64,000 nucleotides of DNA from Roseimicrobium gellanilyticum (GTDB lineage: Bacteria > Verrucomicrobiota > Verrucomicrobiia > Verrucomicrobiales > Verrucomicrobiaceae), in assembly GCF_003315205.1 (NCBI RefSeq), contig NZ_QNRR01000007.1, positions 372,001 through 436,000 of the forward strand, given 5' to 3'. Under the pieces are notes generated by a model. It worked only from the letters and a program-made list of their open reading frames with translations, made no database searches and was not told the DNA's origin. Position 1 is the first letter of the stretch. Each line of letters begins with the position of its first letter. Below, in pieces: positions 19,971-28,172 of this stretch. The position numbers were made by a program, and so were the translations under genes.

Positions 19971-20348
19971 ATGAGTGCTGAAGGCGAAGGAAATCTAGAC
20001 AACGACACCGCTGGAGACATGCTGGTGGACATCTCCGAACGCCTCTGTGCACGCGTTTGGAGTCTTATGCATCATCCTCGGGGACATGAGTACGACGACC
20101 AAGAAATTGGAGAGCTCTTTGTTACCATCGAGGTGCTATTTGCCTTGAACGATGCCAAATTGATACCCGTACGCATGGATCCCCAGAAGCTGCGAAAGGC
20201 AACGGACGAATTCCTCGAACGATGGGAGACGTACCACAGAGTGGCAGGCAAACATGACCCACCAGAAGAGCGGAAAGAGTCCATGATGGCCACGTTTGAG
20301 CGACTCAATACGCTTGCGGAGGATTTTGAGCGCAGGAGAGCGCTTTAG
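19971..20348 (+). CDS. Unassigned 125-aa protein, possibly extended by +1 frameshift
   Basis: Start ATG at 19971, 8 bases after the preceding stop. An acidic/basic helical protein with no recognised domain; residues ~35-120 look like a small helical bundle. The zero-frame ends ...ERRRAL at TAG 20346-20348. The +1 frame stays open for 23 more codons, to TAG 20416-20418, and has coding character (RRLNDDELTPEDRT...). The junction AGG AGA GCG CTT TAG G copies the layout of the prfB frameshift site: a Shine-Dalgarno-like sequence, three bases, CTT, then a stop. The full product would be 148 residues. A one-base indel is the simple alternative. Confidence 0.6.
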   Translation: MSAEGEGNLDNDTAGDMLVDISERLCARVWSLMHHPRGHEYDDQEIGELFVTIEVLFALNDAKLIPVRMDPQKLRKATDEFLERWETYHRVAGKHDPPEERKESMMATFERLNTLAEDFERRRAL

Positions 20349-20418
20349 GAGGCTCAACGATGACGAGCTAACTCCTGAAGACAGAACTGTGATTGATATC
20401 TTGGAAGGGAGAAAATAG
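20331..20418 (+). other. Candidate prfB-like +1 frameshift site and 23-codon extension
   Basis: AGGAGA (20334-20339) complements the anti-Shine-Dalgarno sequence and ends three bases before CTT TAG (20343-20348). In prfB the arrangement is AGG GGG TAT CTT TGA C. Slippage of the Leu-tRNA from CTT to TTT would continue in AGG AGG CTC and end at 20418. No ATG serves the extension as a separate gene, and its frame is closed by TGA at 20284-20286. Confidence 0.4.
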
Positions 20419-20457
20419 CCGAGACGGACCCCAAGAGTTCGCCATCCGCCTTCAAAA

Positions 20458-20486
20458 AAAGCCGCGACTCATGGAGTCGCGGCTTT
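20458..20486 (-). terminator. Intrinsic terminator of the aldolase gene
   Basis: A perfect 13-bp-arm hairpin (AAAGCCGCGACTC, 3-base loop, inverse). Read on the minus strand it is followed directly by a run of T (20454-20460 are all A on the plus strand). It lies 29 bases after the aldolase stop codon. Confidence 0.9.
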
Positions 20487-20515
20487 GGTGATTGGTATCA
20501 AGATTTCGGCAGGCG

Positions 20516-21547
20516 TTACACCTTCCCGTATATCGTCTTGCCCGTGCTGCGCAGGTCATCACACGCCTGCTTGAGGCGCTCGCAGAGCCCCTGCTCCGCC
20601 TTCTTGAGATAACCGCGGGGGTCGTAGATCTTCTTGTCGCCAATCTCGCCATCGACCTTGAGCACGCCGTCGTAGTTCTTGAACATGTGCTCTGCGATGG
20701 GGCGGGTGTAGGCGTACTGGGTGTCGGTGTCGATATTCATCTTCACGACGCCGTAGCCCAGGGTCTCGCGGATTTCTTCCAACGGGGTGCCGGAGCCACC
20801 GTGGAAGACGAGGTCAAACTCAGCTTCCTTGCCGTACTTGGCAATCACCGCAGCCTGGCCATCGCTCAGGATGGTGGGCTTGAGCTTCACCGCGCCGGGC
20901 TTGTAGCTGCCGTGCACGTTGCCAAAGGTGGCGGCGAACATGAAGCGGCCGATGCCGTTGAGGGATTCATACACTTCCACCATGTCTTCAGGGCTGGTGT
21001 AGAGCTTCTCGTTCGGCTGGTCGCCGTGATCCACGCCGTCTTCTTCACCACCCACGACGCCGGCTTCGACTTCGAGGATGATTTCGTTCTTGGCGCACTC
21101 GACGAGGAGTTCCTTGGAGAGCTTCATGTTCTCCGCCAGCGGAAGCTCGGAGGCATCCAGCATGTGGGAGTTGAAGAGGTTGCCCTTGCCCTCGGCGCGG
21201 CGCTTGGCGGTCTCGGCGATGAGCGGCTTGAGGAATTTCTCCACCTTGCCAGGCTGGCAGTGGTCGGTGTGGAGGGCGATGAGAACATTGAAGCGCTCCG
21301 CGAGGCGGTGCGCGGCCTCTGCGAGTACGATGGCACCGAGGGCCATGTCCTTCACTGACACGCCCGAGGCGAACTCGCCACCACCGGTGCTCACCTGGAT
21401 GATGCCGTCTGACTTGGCATCAGCAAAGGCCTTCATGGCACCGGTGAGGGTGGACAGGGAGGTGATGTTGATGGCCGGATAGGCGTAGTCGCCGGCTTGG
21501 GCGGCGTCCAGCATGGCGCGGTACTGAGCGGGAGTAGCAATAGGCAT
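20516..21547 (-). CDS. fba: Class II fructose-bisphosphate aldolase
   Basis: 343 residues starting MPIATPAQYRAML; the open frame continues upstream, but this start matches the family. Cleaves or forms fructose 1,6-bisphosphate in glycolysis/gluconeogenesis using a divalent metal. H93-T-D95-H96-C-Q holds the catalytic Asp and a metal ligand; VEAGVVGGEEDG, FGNVHGSYKPG and FHGGSG are the remaining class II blocks (further metal ligands and phosphate binding). The length fits the FbaA subgroup. It stands alone, with a strong terminator downstream and a divergent gene upstream. Confidence 0.95.
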   Translation of the reverse strand: MPIATPAQYRAMLDAAQAGDYAYPAINITSLSTLTGAMKAFADAKSDGIIQVSTGGGEFASGVSVKDMALGAIVLAEAAHRLAERFNVLIALHTDHCQPGKVEKFLKPLIAETAKRRAEGKGNLFNSHMLDASELPLAENMKLSKELLVECAKNEIILEVEAGVVGGEEDGVDHGDQPNEKLYTSPEDMVEVYESLNGIGRFMFAATFGNVHGSYKPGAVKLKPTILSDGQAAVIAKYGKEAEFDLVFHGGSGTPLEEIRETLGYGVVKMNIDTDTQYAYTRPIAEHMFKNYDGVLKVDGEIGDKKIYDPRGYLKKAEQGLCERLKQACDDLRSTGKTIYGKV

Positions 21548-21692
21548 GAGATGGCATAAAGCAGGAATCGCGCCCATGCAACCCCGGCGGGTCCAGCAAC
21601 TTTCGGCCGGACGAGGGTTATATCTCCCTGTGAAGACTGAGTCCGCCAATCCGGGCGTTGCGTTTTGCGCCGCCGTGTCGAAAGTGCCGCCC

Positions 21693-22592
21693 ATGAAATC
21701 CGCCGTGCTTCTGGCTGCCGCAACAGCGACCGCAGTGATGCTCGCTGGAGCTGGGCTCTGCCCAGCACAGGACGCCACCACGCCCCCTCCCCCTCAGCCA
21801 CCAGTCGGTGGAGTCCCGGACCGGCCAGAAAAGCCTCCCCGTGACGGCCCGGACAGGGATCGCGATAAGGACAAGGACGGGCATCGCTTCGGCAACCGTG
21901 GACCCGGTGGCCCAGGGGGTGGCAGCGGCTACAGCGGCGGCTATTCCCGCGGAGGGGATCGTGACCGGGGAGACATGTTCAAGGGACTGCCGGAAGAGGA
22001 GCGCCAGAGGGTGCGTGAAGCCTTTGAGAAGGCGTGGCAGGACCCGGAGGTGATTGCTGCGCGCGACCGTATGTCCAAGGCCAACGAGGACATGCGCAAC
22101 GCGATCCATGAGGCGCTGAAAAAGGCTGACCCTGAAGTCGTGAAGATTCTTGAGAAGGTGCGGCCGCCGGGAGGTTTTCCATGGATGGCTCGCATGCCAG
22201 ACCCTGCCGACCCAGAATTTGGAGCGCAGGCCATACATAGACTCGGTGGCGAGCTTCAGGTAGGGGCGCGCATCGACCGTCGTGAGACGGACACGAAGCC
22301 CATACACGAGCGCATTACTCAGGTGCCTTCGGTGAAGGAGGCCATCCAGCGTGCGCAGGAGGCCCCTCCAGAGCAGCGTCCCGAAGCGTGGCGCCGACTG
22401 CGCGAAGCCTACATCGGCGCGGCCAAGGCGGAGTTCATCCAGGCATGGGGCAAGTCTCCGTGGGACAAGGATCGGGATTGGGGACGCGATCGTGAGCGTG
22501 GACCAGGCGGCCCAGGGGGCCCAGGCTTTGGGGGGGACAATCGCGAGCGTGGCGACCGCCCGCCGCCGCCTCGCCCTGAAGAGGGTAAGTGA
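21693..22592 (+). CDS. Secreted Gly/Pro/Arg/Asp-rich protein
   Basis: 299 residues from the ATG at 21693, with a signal peptide (LLAAATATAVMLAGAGLCPAQ). The N- and C-terminal parts are low-complexity (GGPGGGSGYSGG, RDRDKDKD, GPGGPGGPGFGG). Between them a charged helical segment (LPEEERQRVREAFEKAWQDPEVIAARDRM) recalls the helical periplasmic CpxP/Spy-like and heavy-metal-sensor proteins by composition only. Divergent from fba, sharing the 145-base interval. Function not recognised. Confidence 0.7.
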   Translation: MKSAVLLAAATATAVMLAGAGLCPAQDATTPPPPQPPVGGVPDRPEKPPRDGPDRDRDKDKDGHRFGNRGPGGPGGGSGYSGGYSRGGDRDRGDMFKGLPEEERQRVREAFEKAWQDPEVIAARDRMSKANEDMRNAIHEALKKADPEVVKILEKVRPPGGFPWMARMPDPADPEFGAQAIHRLGGELQVGARIDRRETDTKPIHERITQVPSVKEAIQRAQEAPPEQRPEAWRRLREAYIGAAKAEFIQAWGKSPWDKDRDWGRDRERGPGGPGGPGFGGDNRERGDRPPPPRPEEGK

Positions 22593-22673
22593 TCGGCCAT
22601 CCCCGTAATGGCATGGTGCTTTTTCGACGGCACCTGGAAAAAAGGGGTGACAGGTGTTGAGAAATGATGCTTT

Positions 22674-22720
22674 CATGGAGAAACCATGGGCGTGTTTCCA
22701 CAGCACATTTGGGTGCTGTG
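22674..22720. other. Two small hairpins upstream of the next gene
   Basis: CATGG/CCATG (22674-22688, 5-base loop) and CACAGCAC/GTGCTGTG (22699-22720, 6-base loop) lie 45-90 bases before the ATG at 22765. Neither is followed by a T-tract. They may shape a leader RNA, but short hairpins of this size also occur by chance. Confidence 0.25.
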
Positions 22721-22764
22721 AAGGGAAATGTGCCATTCTGCATCACTCCAATCCTGGTTCCAAC

Positions 22765-23379
22765 ATGAGCACCCGAGGCAGTATTGAATCGTACAAATCA
22801 CGTGTGCCGGCCAAGCCCGCGACTGATCCGGTCAAGGCCATCAAATCCATCCTGAAGCAGGCTCTCAAGCCCCACTCTGTGCCGGAGGATATCCAACTGT
22901 CCGTGTACTACATTGCTGGAGTAAGCAAAGATCTCGATACCCAGATTGAGAGCGTGATCTTCACTCCCGAGTTCCTTTATGTGGCGGAGGTTGGGACGGG
23001 AAGGCTGGCTGGCGTCTCTATTTCATTTGAGGAAAGTGGTTGGGGTGATCCCACTTTCCCTGACTTCTCCGAGCATGCGCTGCGAAGTATCAAAGACCGC
23101 AGCAACAAGGAGCTGATATTTCCGGCAGCTGCAGGTGAGTTGCTCGTTGGTGTCGTGGCTGGCACTCCCGAGGACAAGGTCATCAAGGCTGTTTCGAAGT
23201 TTGCAAGCAAAGTGACAAAGATTTCAACAGACTTGTACGAGGCCAAGGTCAAGCCCTTTGACGAAGAGGCAATTGCCAGGGAGATCGAGAAGATTGAGTT
23301 CGTCCGCTACGCTGAGCTCAATCACATTCTCCGCGTCATCGATTTTGAGCCTGGCTGGCGCGTGACCCGGGTGCTCTAG
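22765..23379 (+). CDS. Unassigned 204-aa cytoplasmic protein
   Basis: Start MSTRGSIESYKSR at 22765 is preferred because the upstream extension is not protein-like. No signal peptide or membrane segment. An alpha/beta-type sequence (VYYIAGVSKDLDTQIESVIFTPEFLYVAEVGTGRLAGVSI) with a charged C-terminal half. No family recognised. It is the first of three short co-directional genes with poorly assignable products. Confidence 0.6.
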   Translation: MSTRGSIESYKSRVPAKPATDPVKAIKSILKQALKPHSVPEDIQLSVYYIAGVSKDLDTQIESVIFTPEFLYVAEVGTGRLAGVSISFEESGWGDPTFPDFSEHALRSIKDRSNKELIFPAAAGELLVGVVAGTPEDKVIKAVSKFASKVTKISTDLYEAKVKPFDEEAIAREIEKIEFVRYAELNHILRVIDFEPGWRVTRVL

Positions 23380-23550
23380 CAAAGGGTGTTGGAGAGGTGG
23401 AGTGAAAGCTCCACAGGTGTGGCATTCCCTTTGTCGCAAGATGGCTTGCGCCAAAGGCGGGGCTTTTGCATCATGAGAACCTTGATGAGGCCCGGTCTCC
23501 TGTGCAAGGACGGTCCGGGGATCTCTGGTTCACCCCTTTCTTGCAACGCC

Positions 23551-23943
23551 ATGCCACGAGGACCCAAGGTCAACAGCATCGACGAATACATCGCGGAGTT
23601 CTCGCCTGAAGTGCAGGCCATCCTGCAGGAGATCCGCTCCACCATTCAGAAGGCGGTGCCGGATGCGGAGGAGAAAATCAGCTATCAGATCCCTGCTTTC
23701 ACGCTCGGAGGAAAGGTGTTCATCTTCTTTGCCGCTTTCAAGAAGCACCTCGGTCTGTATCCACCCATGAAGGGGGATGCGAAGCTGGAGAAGGAAACGG
23801 CACGATATGCTGGTGAAAAGGGGAATCTGCAGTTTCCTCTCAGTGAGCCGATACCGTATGCGCTCATCAGCCGAATAGCGAAGTTCAAGGCGAAGGAGCA
23901 TGCGGAACGGACGCCTGCTCAGAGGGTGAAGAAAACCAAGTAA
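23551..23943 (+). CDS. DUF1801 (YdhG-like) protein
   Basis: 130 residues from the ATG at 23551; upstream in-frame sequence looks non-coding. IDEYIAEFSPEVQAILQEIRSTIQKAVPDAEEKISYQIPAF is the characteristic DUF1801 N-terminus, followed by FFAAFKKHLGLYP and a Lys-rich end (KAKEHAERTPAQRVKKTK). These are small single-domain cytoplasmic proteins of the iron-chaperone-like fold whose function is poorly known. The 171 bases before it hold a 6-bp-arm hairpin (23397-23414) but nothing firmer. Confidence 0.88.
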   Translation: MPRGPKVNSIDEYIAEFSPEVQAILQEIRSTIQKAVPDAEEKISYQIPAFTLGGKVFIFFAAFKKHLGLYPPMKGDAKLEKETARYAGEKGNLQFPLSEPIPYALISRIAKFKAKEHAERTPAQRVKKTK

Positions 23944-24066
23944 CACTCGATTGGTAATGCTCGCTTGAAGTAGTGATGACTGGCTAGTTACCTGAGTCCA
24001 GGCTGCTTGCAGTCGGATGACATGCTGACTTGCGCATGCCATCCTCTTAGCAGTCAATACTACGAA

Positions 24067-24693
24067 ATGAAATCCGAACGCGAAGAGCTGATAGAGGGCT
24101 TACAGGACATCATCGAGGGAGGCGGCGGAGGTCTTGATTTAGATACTCCAGCTCATTGGGCCATCGATGGGATCCAGGAACCAATCGCCTTTTTCCGTGC
24201 CCTTTCCATCTTACTGCCTCCTGGTGGCGTGTTATACATGGAAGGCACTTCGATTGCGCCCTGTGTAGCTGGTTTTTATGAACGGCACGCTTTTGCAGAA
24301 CCTGTTCCTGTAGTCCGAGATGGCATCAGTCCCATTCCTGAGGTCTTCCACGTTTCATTCACCCCGGAGGTGATTGACGGACTTTGCGACATGGTCCGCG
24401 AGAGGCCGTTGGAACAGCTCTTCAATCACATCAAGGCCTATCACAATACCTCGCTGGTATTTACCTATCATGATGCATTCGTTGATGAGCTCCGTGTGAG
24501 TGGAAGAGTAGCCGAAGACACCATCCGCGATTTTTGCGCAGTCTTGGGAGCCACCTATTGCCAAGAGGCGACCAAACAACGCGACATGGAGCAGGTGAGA
24601 CGTTTTCTGTGGGCTCTAGAAAATCCCGACAAGGCTCGAATCAAGCCCGAACCGTTGTGGCGACGTTTGTGGAATGCCATCACGGGCCGATAG
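24067..24693 (+). CDS. Unassigned 208-aa protein
   Basis: Start at the ATG 24067 (MKSEREELIEGLQDI). Soluble; contains a Gly run (GGGGGLDLDTP) and PPGGVLYMEGTSIAPCVAGFYERH. No domain recognised. Codon choice and base composition are less GC-rich than in neighbouring housekeeping genes, as in the two preceding small genes, which may mean accessory DNA. Converges on the S4-domain gene 30 bases away. Confidence 0.6.
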   Translation: MKSEREELIEGLQDIIEGGGGGLDLDTPAHWAIDGIQEPIAFFRALSILLPPGGVLYMEGTSIAPCVAGFYERHAFAEPVPVVRDGISPIPEVFHVSFTPEVIDGLCDMVRERPLEQLFNHIKAYHNTSLVFTYHDAFVDELRVSGRVAEDTIRDFCAVLGATYCQEATKQRDMEQVRRFLWALENPDKARIKPEPLWRRLWNAITGR

Positions 24694-24722
24694 CATGACG
24701 CCCATATGCTGAGTGCAAGCCT

Positions 24723-25097
24723 CTACAGATTCCTCTCCATCAACTCCCGAATCTGCCTGAGTTGCTTCTTATCCGGCTTCGCAGCCAGGATACCGGGCAT
24801 CACGAGTTCCTTCTCGCGGCGGATTTCCGCAGCGCGAACATAGTTCTCCTCGGGTGTGAGGTTCTCTACATACTTGGACACGAGAGGAGCACCCACGCGG
24901 CTGGCAGGGAAGTCGAGCACGCGAAGCACGAGTTTCAGTTCACCGCGTTCGACGTCGAGGGTTTCGCCCAGTTTCAGATCGCGTGCGGGCTTCAGGTGCT
25001 GGCCATCAATGCGCACGTTGCCCTTGTTGCAGGCCTGGGTGGCCAGGCTGCGGGTTTTGAAAATGCGGATATGATGAAGATACAGATCGGCACGCAT
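24723..25097 (-). CDS. S4-domain RNA-binding protein (Hsp15-like)
   Basis: 124 residues. The N-terminal S4 fold (MRADLYLHHIRIFKTRSLATQACNKGNVRIDG, then KPARDLKLGETLDVE) is typical of the Hsp15/HslR group, which in E. coli binds stalled 50S subunits carrying peptidyl-tRNA. The C-terminal ~50 residues are charged (EEN...REKELVMP...DKKQLRQIRELMER) and also fit the family. Located 72 bases downstream of rsmB on the same strand, so both neighbours act on ribosomes. Confidence 0.88.
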   Translation of the reverse strand: MRADLYLHHIRIFKTRSLATQACNKGNVRIDGQHLKPARDLKLGETLDVERGELKLVLRVLDFPASRVGAPLVSKYVENLTPEENYVRAAEIRREKELVMPGILAAKPDKKQLRQIRELMERNL

Positions 25098-25169
25098 GGG
25101 GGCTATCCCTAGGATCGCTGGTCAACCGTAAAAGGTCAAGAAACCGGTGCGCGCAGTGCTTTTTGGGCC

Positions 25170-26423
25170 TCAGCGTGAGCTCTTGGTGATCAACGCGGCG
25201 AAGGCGCCATCCACCTGATTCCGCCAGGGCAGGGTGGAGCGCGTTTCCTTGAGTCGCAGGGCAGGGTGGCGCTGAAGGAATGCCTGCACCACCTCTTCAT
25301 TCTCCTCGTGATCGAGACTGCAGGTGCTGTAGACGAGCGAGCCACCCGGCTTCAGAAGTGGTGCCACGGCATCGAGGATGGTCGACTGTGTCTTCGTCAT
25401 CTCCTTGAAAAACCAGGGCTGCAATCTCCAGCGCACATCCACACGCCGGCGCATGACGCCTGTATTGCTACAGGGCGCATCGATCAGGATGCGGTCAAAC
25501 TGCAGTCCGCCAAAGACGGCAGCCGTGGCCTTCGTCCAATCCACTGCCGGTGTTTCGGCGATGGTGACGTGGAGCCGCTCGAAGTTCTCCTCCATACGTT
25601 TCACACGTCGGGGCATGGCGTCCGTGGCGATGATGCGGCCTTTGTTGCCCATCATCTGCGCGAGGTAGGCGGTCTTGCCACCCGGAGCGGCGCAGGCATC
25701 CAGTACCACATCTCCGGGTTGCGGCGCGAGAAGTTCGCAGGCGACAGCGGTGCTGGGATCCTGAACGTAGCACCGCCCAGCAGCCAGCCAGTCGCGCGGC
25801 GGAGTTTCCACGCGGAAGAATTCGGGATTCGAGGTCGTCGCAAGGTTGGCGACTGCAGCTTGGTCCAACGGTTCAGGATGCAGCCGGTTGATGCGAATGT
25901 AGGTGGAGGCCGGATTCTGGTTCCACTCGCAGAGCTTCAGGGCCTCCTGCTCGCTGTATTGCTTGCTCCAGCGCTCGATGAGCCAGTCGGGATGGGAGAG
26001 GCGGTCATGAGGTGGCAGCGATTCAGCGAAGGACAGCAGCTCGGTGCGTTCACGCTCCGCACGGCGAAGCACGGCATTCACGAGGCCGCGCGCCTTTCCG
26101 TCGGCGAGTGAAACGGTTTCATTCACCGCGGCATGGGGAGGCATCTCCAGAATCAGAAGCTGGGCCACGCCGAGGCGCAGCAGCCAGTGCACCTTGGTTT
26201 CCAGGCGCTTGTTGCTGCACAACTCATCCAACCATGAGTCCAGCAGGCTAATGTTGCGCAGTACGCCAAACACCAGGGTCTGCAGCAGGGCGGCGTCACG
26301 GTGCGCCAGCTGATGCCGTGTGGCGTGCCGCTCGATCAGGTCCTGAGCATACGTTTCACCGCGCTCCCAGTCGAGGAGGACTTGAAGGGCAAGGGCGCGG
26401 GCGGGGGGGGTGGGGGCTGACAA
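25170..26423 (-). CDS. rsmB: 16S rRNA m5C967 methyltransferase (RsmB/Sun)
   Basis: 417 residues: an N-terminal NusB-like RNA-binding domain (~1-135; ALQVLLDWERGETYAQDL, ETKVHWLLRLGVAQLL) and a C-terminal SAM-dependent methyltransferase. The SAM loop is DACAAPGGKT (242-251). The two Cys of RNA m5C methyltransferases are C318 in DAPCSNTG and C368 in YSTCSLDHEENEEV. Methylates C967 of 16S rRNA in E. coli; the same position is assumed here. The S4 protein gene follows. Confidence 0.95.
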   Translation of the reverse strand: MSAPTPPARALALQVLLDWERGETYAQDLIERHATRHQLAHRDAALLQTLVFGVLRNISLLDSWLDELCSNKRLETKVHWLLRLGVAQLLILEMPPHAAVNETVSLADGKARGLVNAVLRRAERERTELLSFAESLPPHDRLSHPDWLIERWSKQYSEQEALKLCEWNQNPASTYIRINRLHPEPLDQAAVANLATTSNPEFFRVETPPRDWLAAGRCYVQDPSTAVACELLAPQPGDVVLDACAAPGGKTAYLAQMMGNKGRIIATDAMPRRVKRMEENFERLHVTIAETPAVDWTKATAAVFGGLQFDRILIDAPCSNTGVMRRRVDVRWRLQPWFFKEMTKTQSTILDAVAPLLKPGGSLVYSTCSLDHEENEEVVQAFLQRHPALRLKETRSTLPWRNQVDGAFAALITKSSR

Positions 26424-26504
26424 GGGGCGTAACGCAGATGGTTGAAACGGCGGGAACCGTCACCATAGCGCTGCTTTGGCTGATGAACAAGCAACCATAA
26501 CTAC

Positions 26505-26654
26505 GTAGAAGGCTTCACCAGAAGCCTTCCACCGTGGCATTTGCCATGGATTTTCACGAGTGGTTTACGCGTGGAATGCCAGGACCAAGGTGTCCTGGAC
26601 ACGGGCAAGTCATGGGACCGGCAGGTATGAAAGGCTTCTGGAGAAGCCTTCTAC
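26505..26654. repeat. REP/BIME-like element, copy A
   Basis: Two head-to-head palindromes bound a 150-bp unit. The left is AAGGCTTC-ACCA-GAAGCCTT; the right is AAGGCTTCTGGAGAAGCCTT. The outer ends GTAGAAGG and CCTTCTAC are inverse. The right border (26628-26658) is identical over 31 bases to 60286-60316. The unit fills most of the 278-base gap between rsmB and the UDP-glucose dehydrogenase gene; nothing else is seen there. Confidence 0.75.
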
Positions 26655-26701
26655 ATTGAGCCGTGTCCCCTCAGTATTAGCACCACAACGATGCCAAGGC
26701 T

Positions 26702-28021
26702 CTACCCCTGTGCCACCGGCAACGTGCCACGACCGATGCCACGGTACTGGAAGCCGTAGGCCTGCGCAGCCGTGGGGTCGAGGAGGTTGCGGCCATCGAA
26801 AATCAGCGGGGCGCGCATGATGTTGCGCAGTTCCGCGAGGTCGACAGAGGCGAAGTCGGCCCACTCGGTGGCGATGATGAGGGCCTCGGCCCCTCGTGCG
26901 GCTTCCAGCGGGCTTTCGGCCAGCTTGACCTTGGCGGAAACGGGCAGGTCCTTGAATTTCTCCATCGCCTTGGGATCGTAGGCCGTCACATCGGCGCCTT
27001 CGGCCACGAGGGCCTCGACGATGTTCACTGCCACACTCGAGCGAACGTCATCCGTATTCGGTTTGAAGCTCAGGCCCCACACGGCGATTTTCTTTTCCTT
27101 GAGCACCCAGAGCGCTTCACGCACCGCATCGAGGAAGCGGGTGAATTGGTGGGTGTTGATGTTCTGCACTTCCTTCAGCAGGGTGAACGGAGTTCCGAGC
27201 TGCTCGGCGATGGCGATGAAGGCGGCAATGTCCTTCGGGAAGCAGGAGCCACCGTACCCGAGTCCGGCATTCAGGAAGCTGCGGCCAATACGCTTGTCCA
27301 TGCCGATGCCTTCAGCGACCTTCTCCACATCCGCGCCGCTGACTTCACAGATCTCAGATACCGCGTTGATATAGGAAATCTTCAGGGCCAGGAAGCTGTT
27401 CGCAGCGTGCTTGATGAGTTCCGCGCTGTTGATGTCCGTGACGAGCACCGGGGCTACGAAGGGCTCATACACCTTCTGCATGAGAGCGAGAGCACGGTCG
27501 CTGTTGCCACCGATCACAATGCGGTCCGGATTCATCAGGTCATCCACGGCACTGCCTTCGCGAAGGAACTCAGGATTGCTGACCACATCGAACTCCACGC
27601 CGGCCTTGGCATAACGGCGGATGGTGTGGGCCACGCGCTCGCCGGTCTTCACCGGCACGGTGCTCTTGTCCACAATGACGCGATAGCTGTCGAGGCAGAC
27701 GGCGATTTCGCGTGCCACCTTCTCGATGAAGCTGAGATCCACGCTGCCATCCGGCTGGGGTGGGGTGGGCACGGCAATGAAAATCACCTCGCCAAAGTTG
27801 ACGCCTTCCTCCGTGCTCGTGGTGAACTGGAGCCTCTTCGACACCACATTCTTGCGCACCATGTTTTCCAGTCCGGGTTCGTAGATCGGAATCTTGCCTG
27901 CCAGGAGCGTCTCGATTTTCCTGGCATCATTGTCCACGCACATGACGTGGTGACCGACTTCTGCGAGGCAGGCGCCTGTGGTGAGACCGACGTAACCAGA
28001 ACCAATGATCGTAAGCTTCAT
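26702..28021 (-). CDS. UDP-glucose 6-dehydrogenase
   Basis: 439 residues from the ATG ending at base 28021 (MKLTIIGSGYVGLTTG). Oxidises UDP-glucose to UDP-glucuronate with NAD+, feeding capsule, exopolysaccharide or LPS sugars. N-terminal Rossmann fold GSGYVG (8-13); VPTPPQPDGSVDL; catalytic C260 in GYGGSCFPKD; FKPNTDDVRSS in the C-terminal domain. Full length for the UDPGDH family. The other UDP-sugar enzyme of the window is galE at 50.7 kb. Confidence 0.95.
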   Translation of the reverse strand: MKLTIIGSGYVGLTTGACLAEVGHHVMCVDNDARKIETLLAGKIPIYEPGLENMVRKNVVSKRLQFTTSTEEGVNFGEVIFIAVPTPPQPDGSVDLSFIEKVAREIAVCLDSYRVIVDKSTVPVKTGERVAHTIRRYAKAGVEFDVVSNPEFLREGSAVDDLMNPDRIVIGGNSDRALALMQKVYEPFVAPVLVTDINSAELIKHAANSFLALKISYINAVSEICEVSGADVEKVAEGIGMDKRIGRSFLNAGLGYGGSCFPKDIAAFIAIAEQLGTPFTLLKEVQNINTHQFTRFLDAVREALWVLKEKKIAVWGLSFKPNTDDVRSSVAVNIVEALVAEGADVTAYDPKAMEKFKDLPVSAKVKLAESPLEAARGAEALIIATEWADFASVDLAELRNIMRAPLIFDGRNLLDPTAAQAYGFQYRGIGRGTLPVAQG

Positions 28022-28172
28022 GCGCGATAGGGAGGGAGTGAGGCGATGCGATTTTGGGCAAACTAAAGCGACGTTCCTGACCGCCACAAGCGGGAAGGGG
28101 TGGCTTTGCGGTAATTAGCGGATGGGGCAAATAGCAGGGGAGAGGACAAACTAGGGGTGGAGCCTCCCCTAC

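Noticed and set aside
23397-23414. GTGGAG/CTCCAC hairpin as terminator of the 204-aa gene
   Set aside because: The stem is only 6 bp with no T-tract on either strand.
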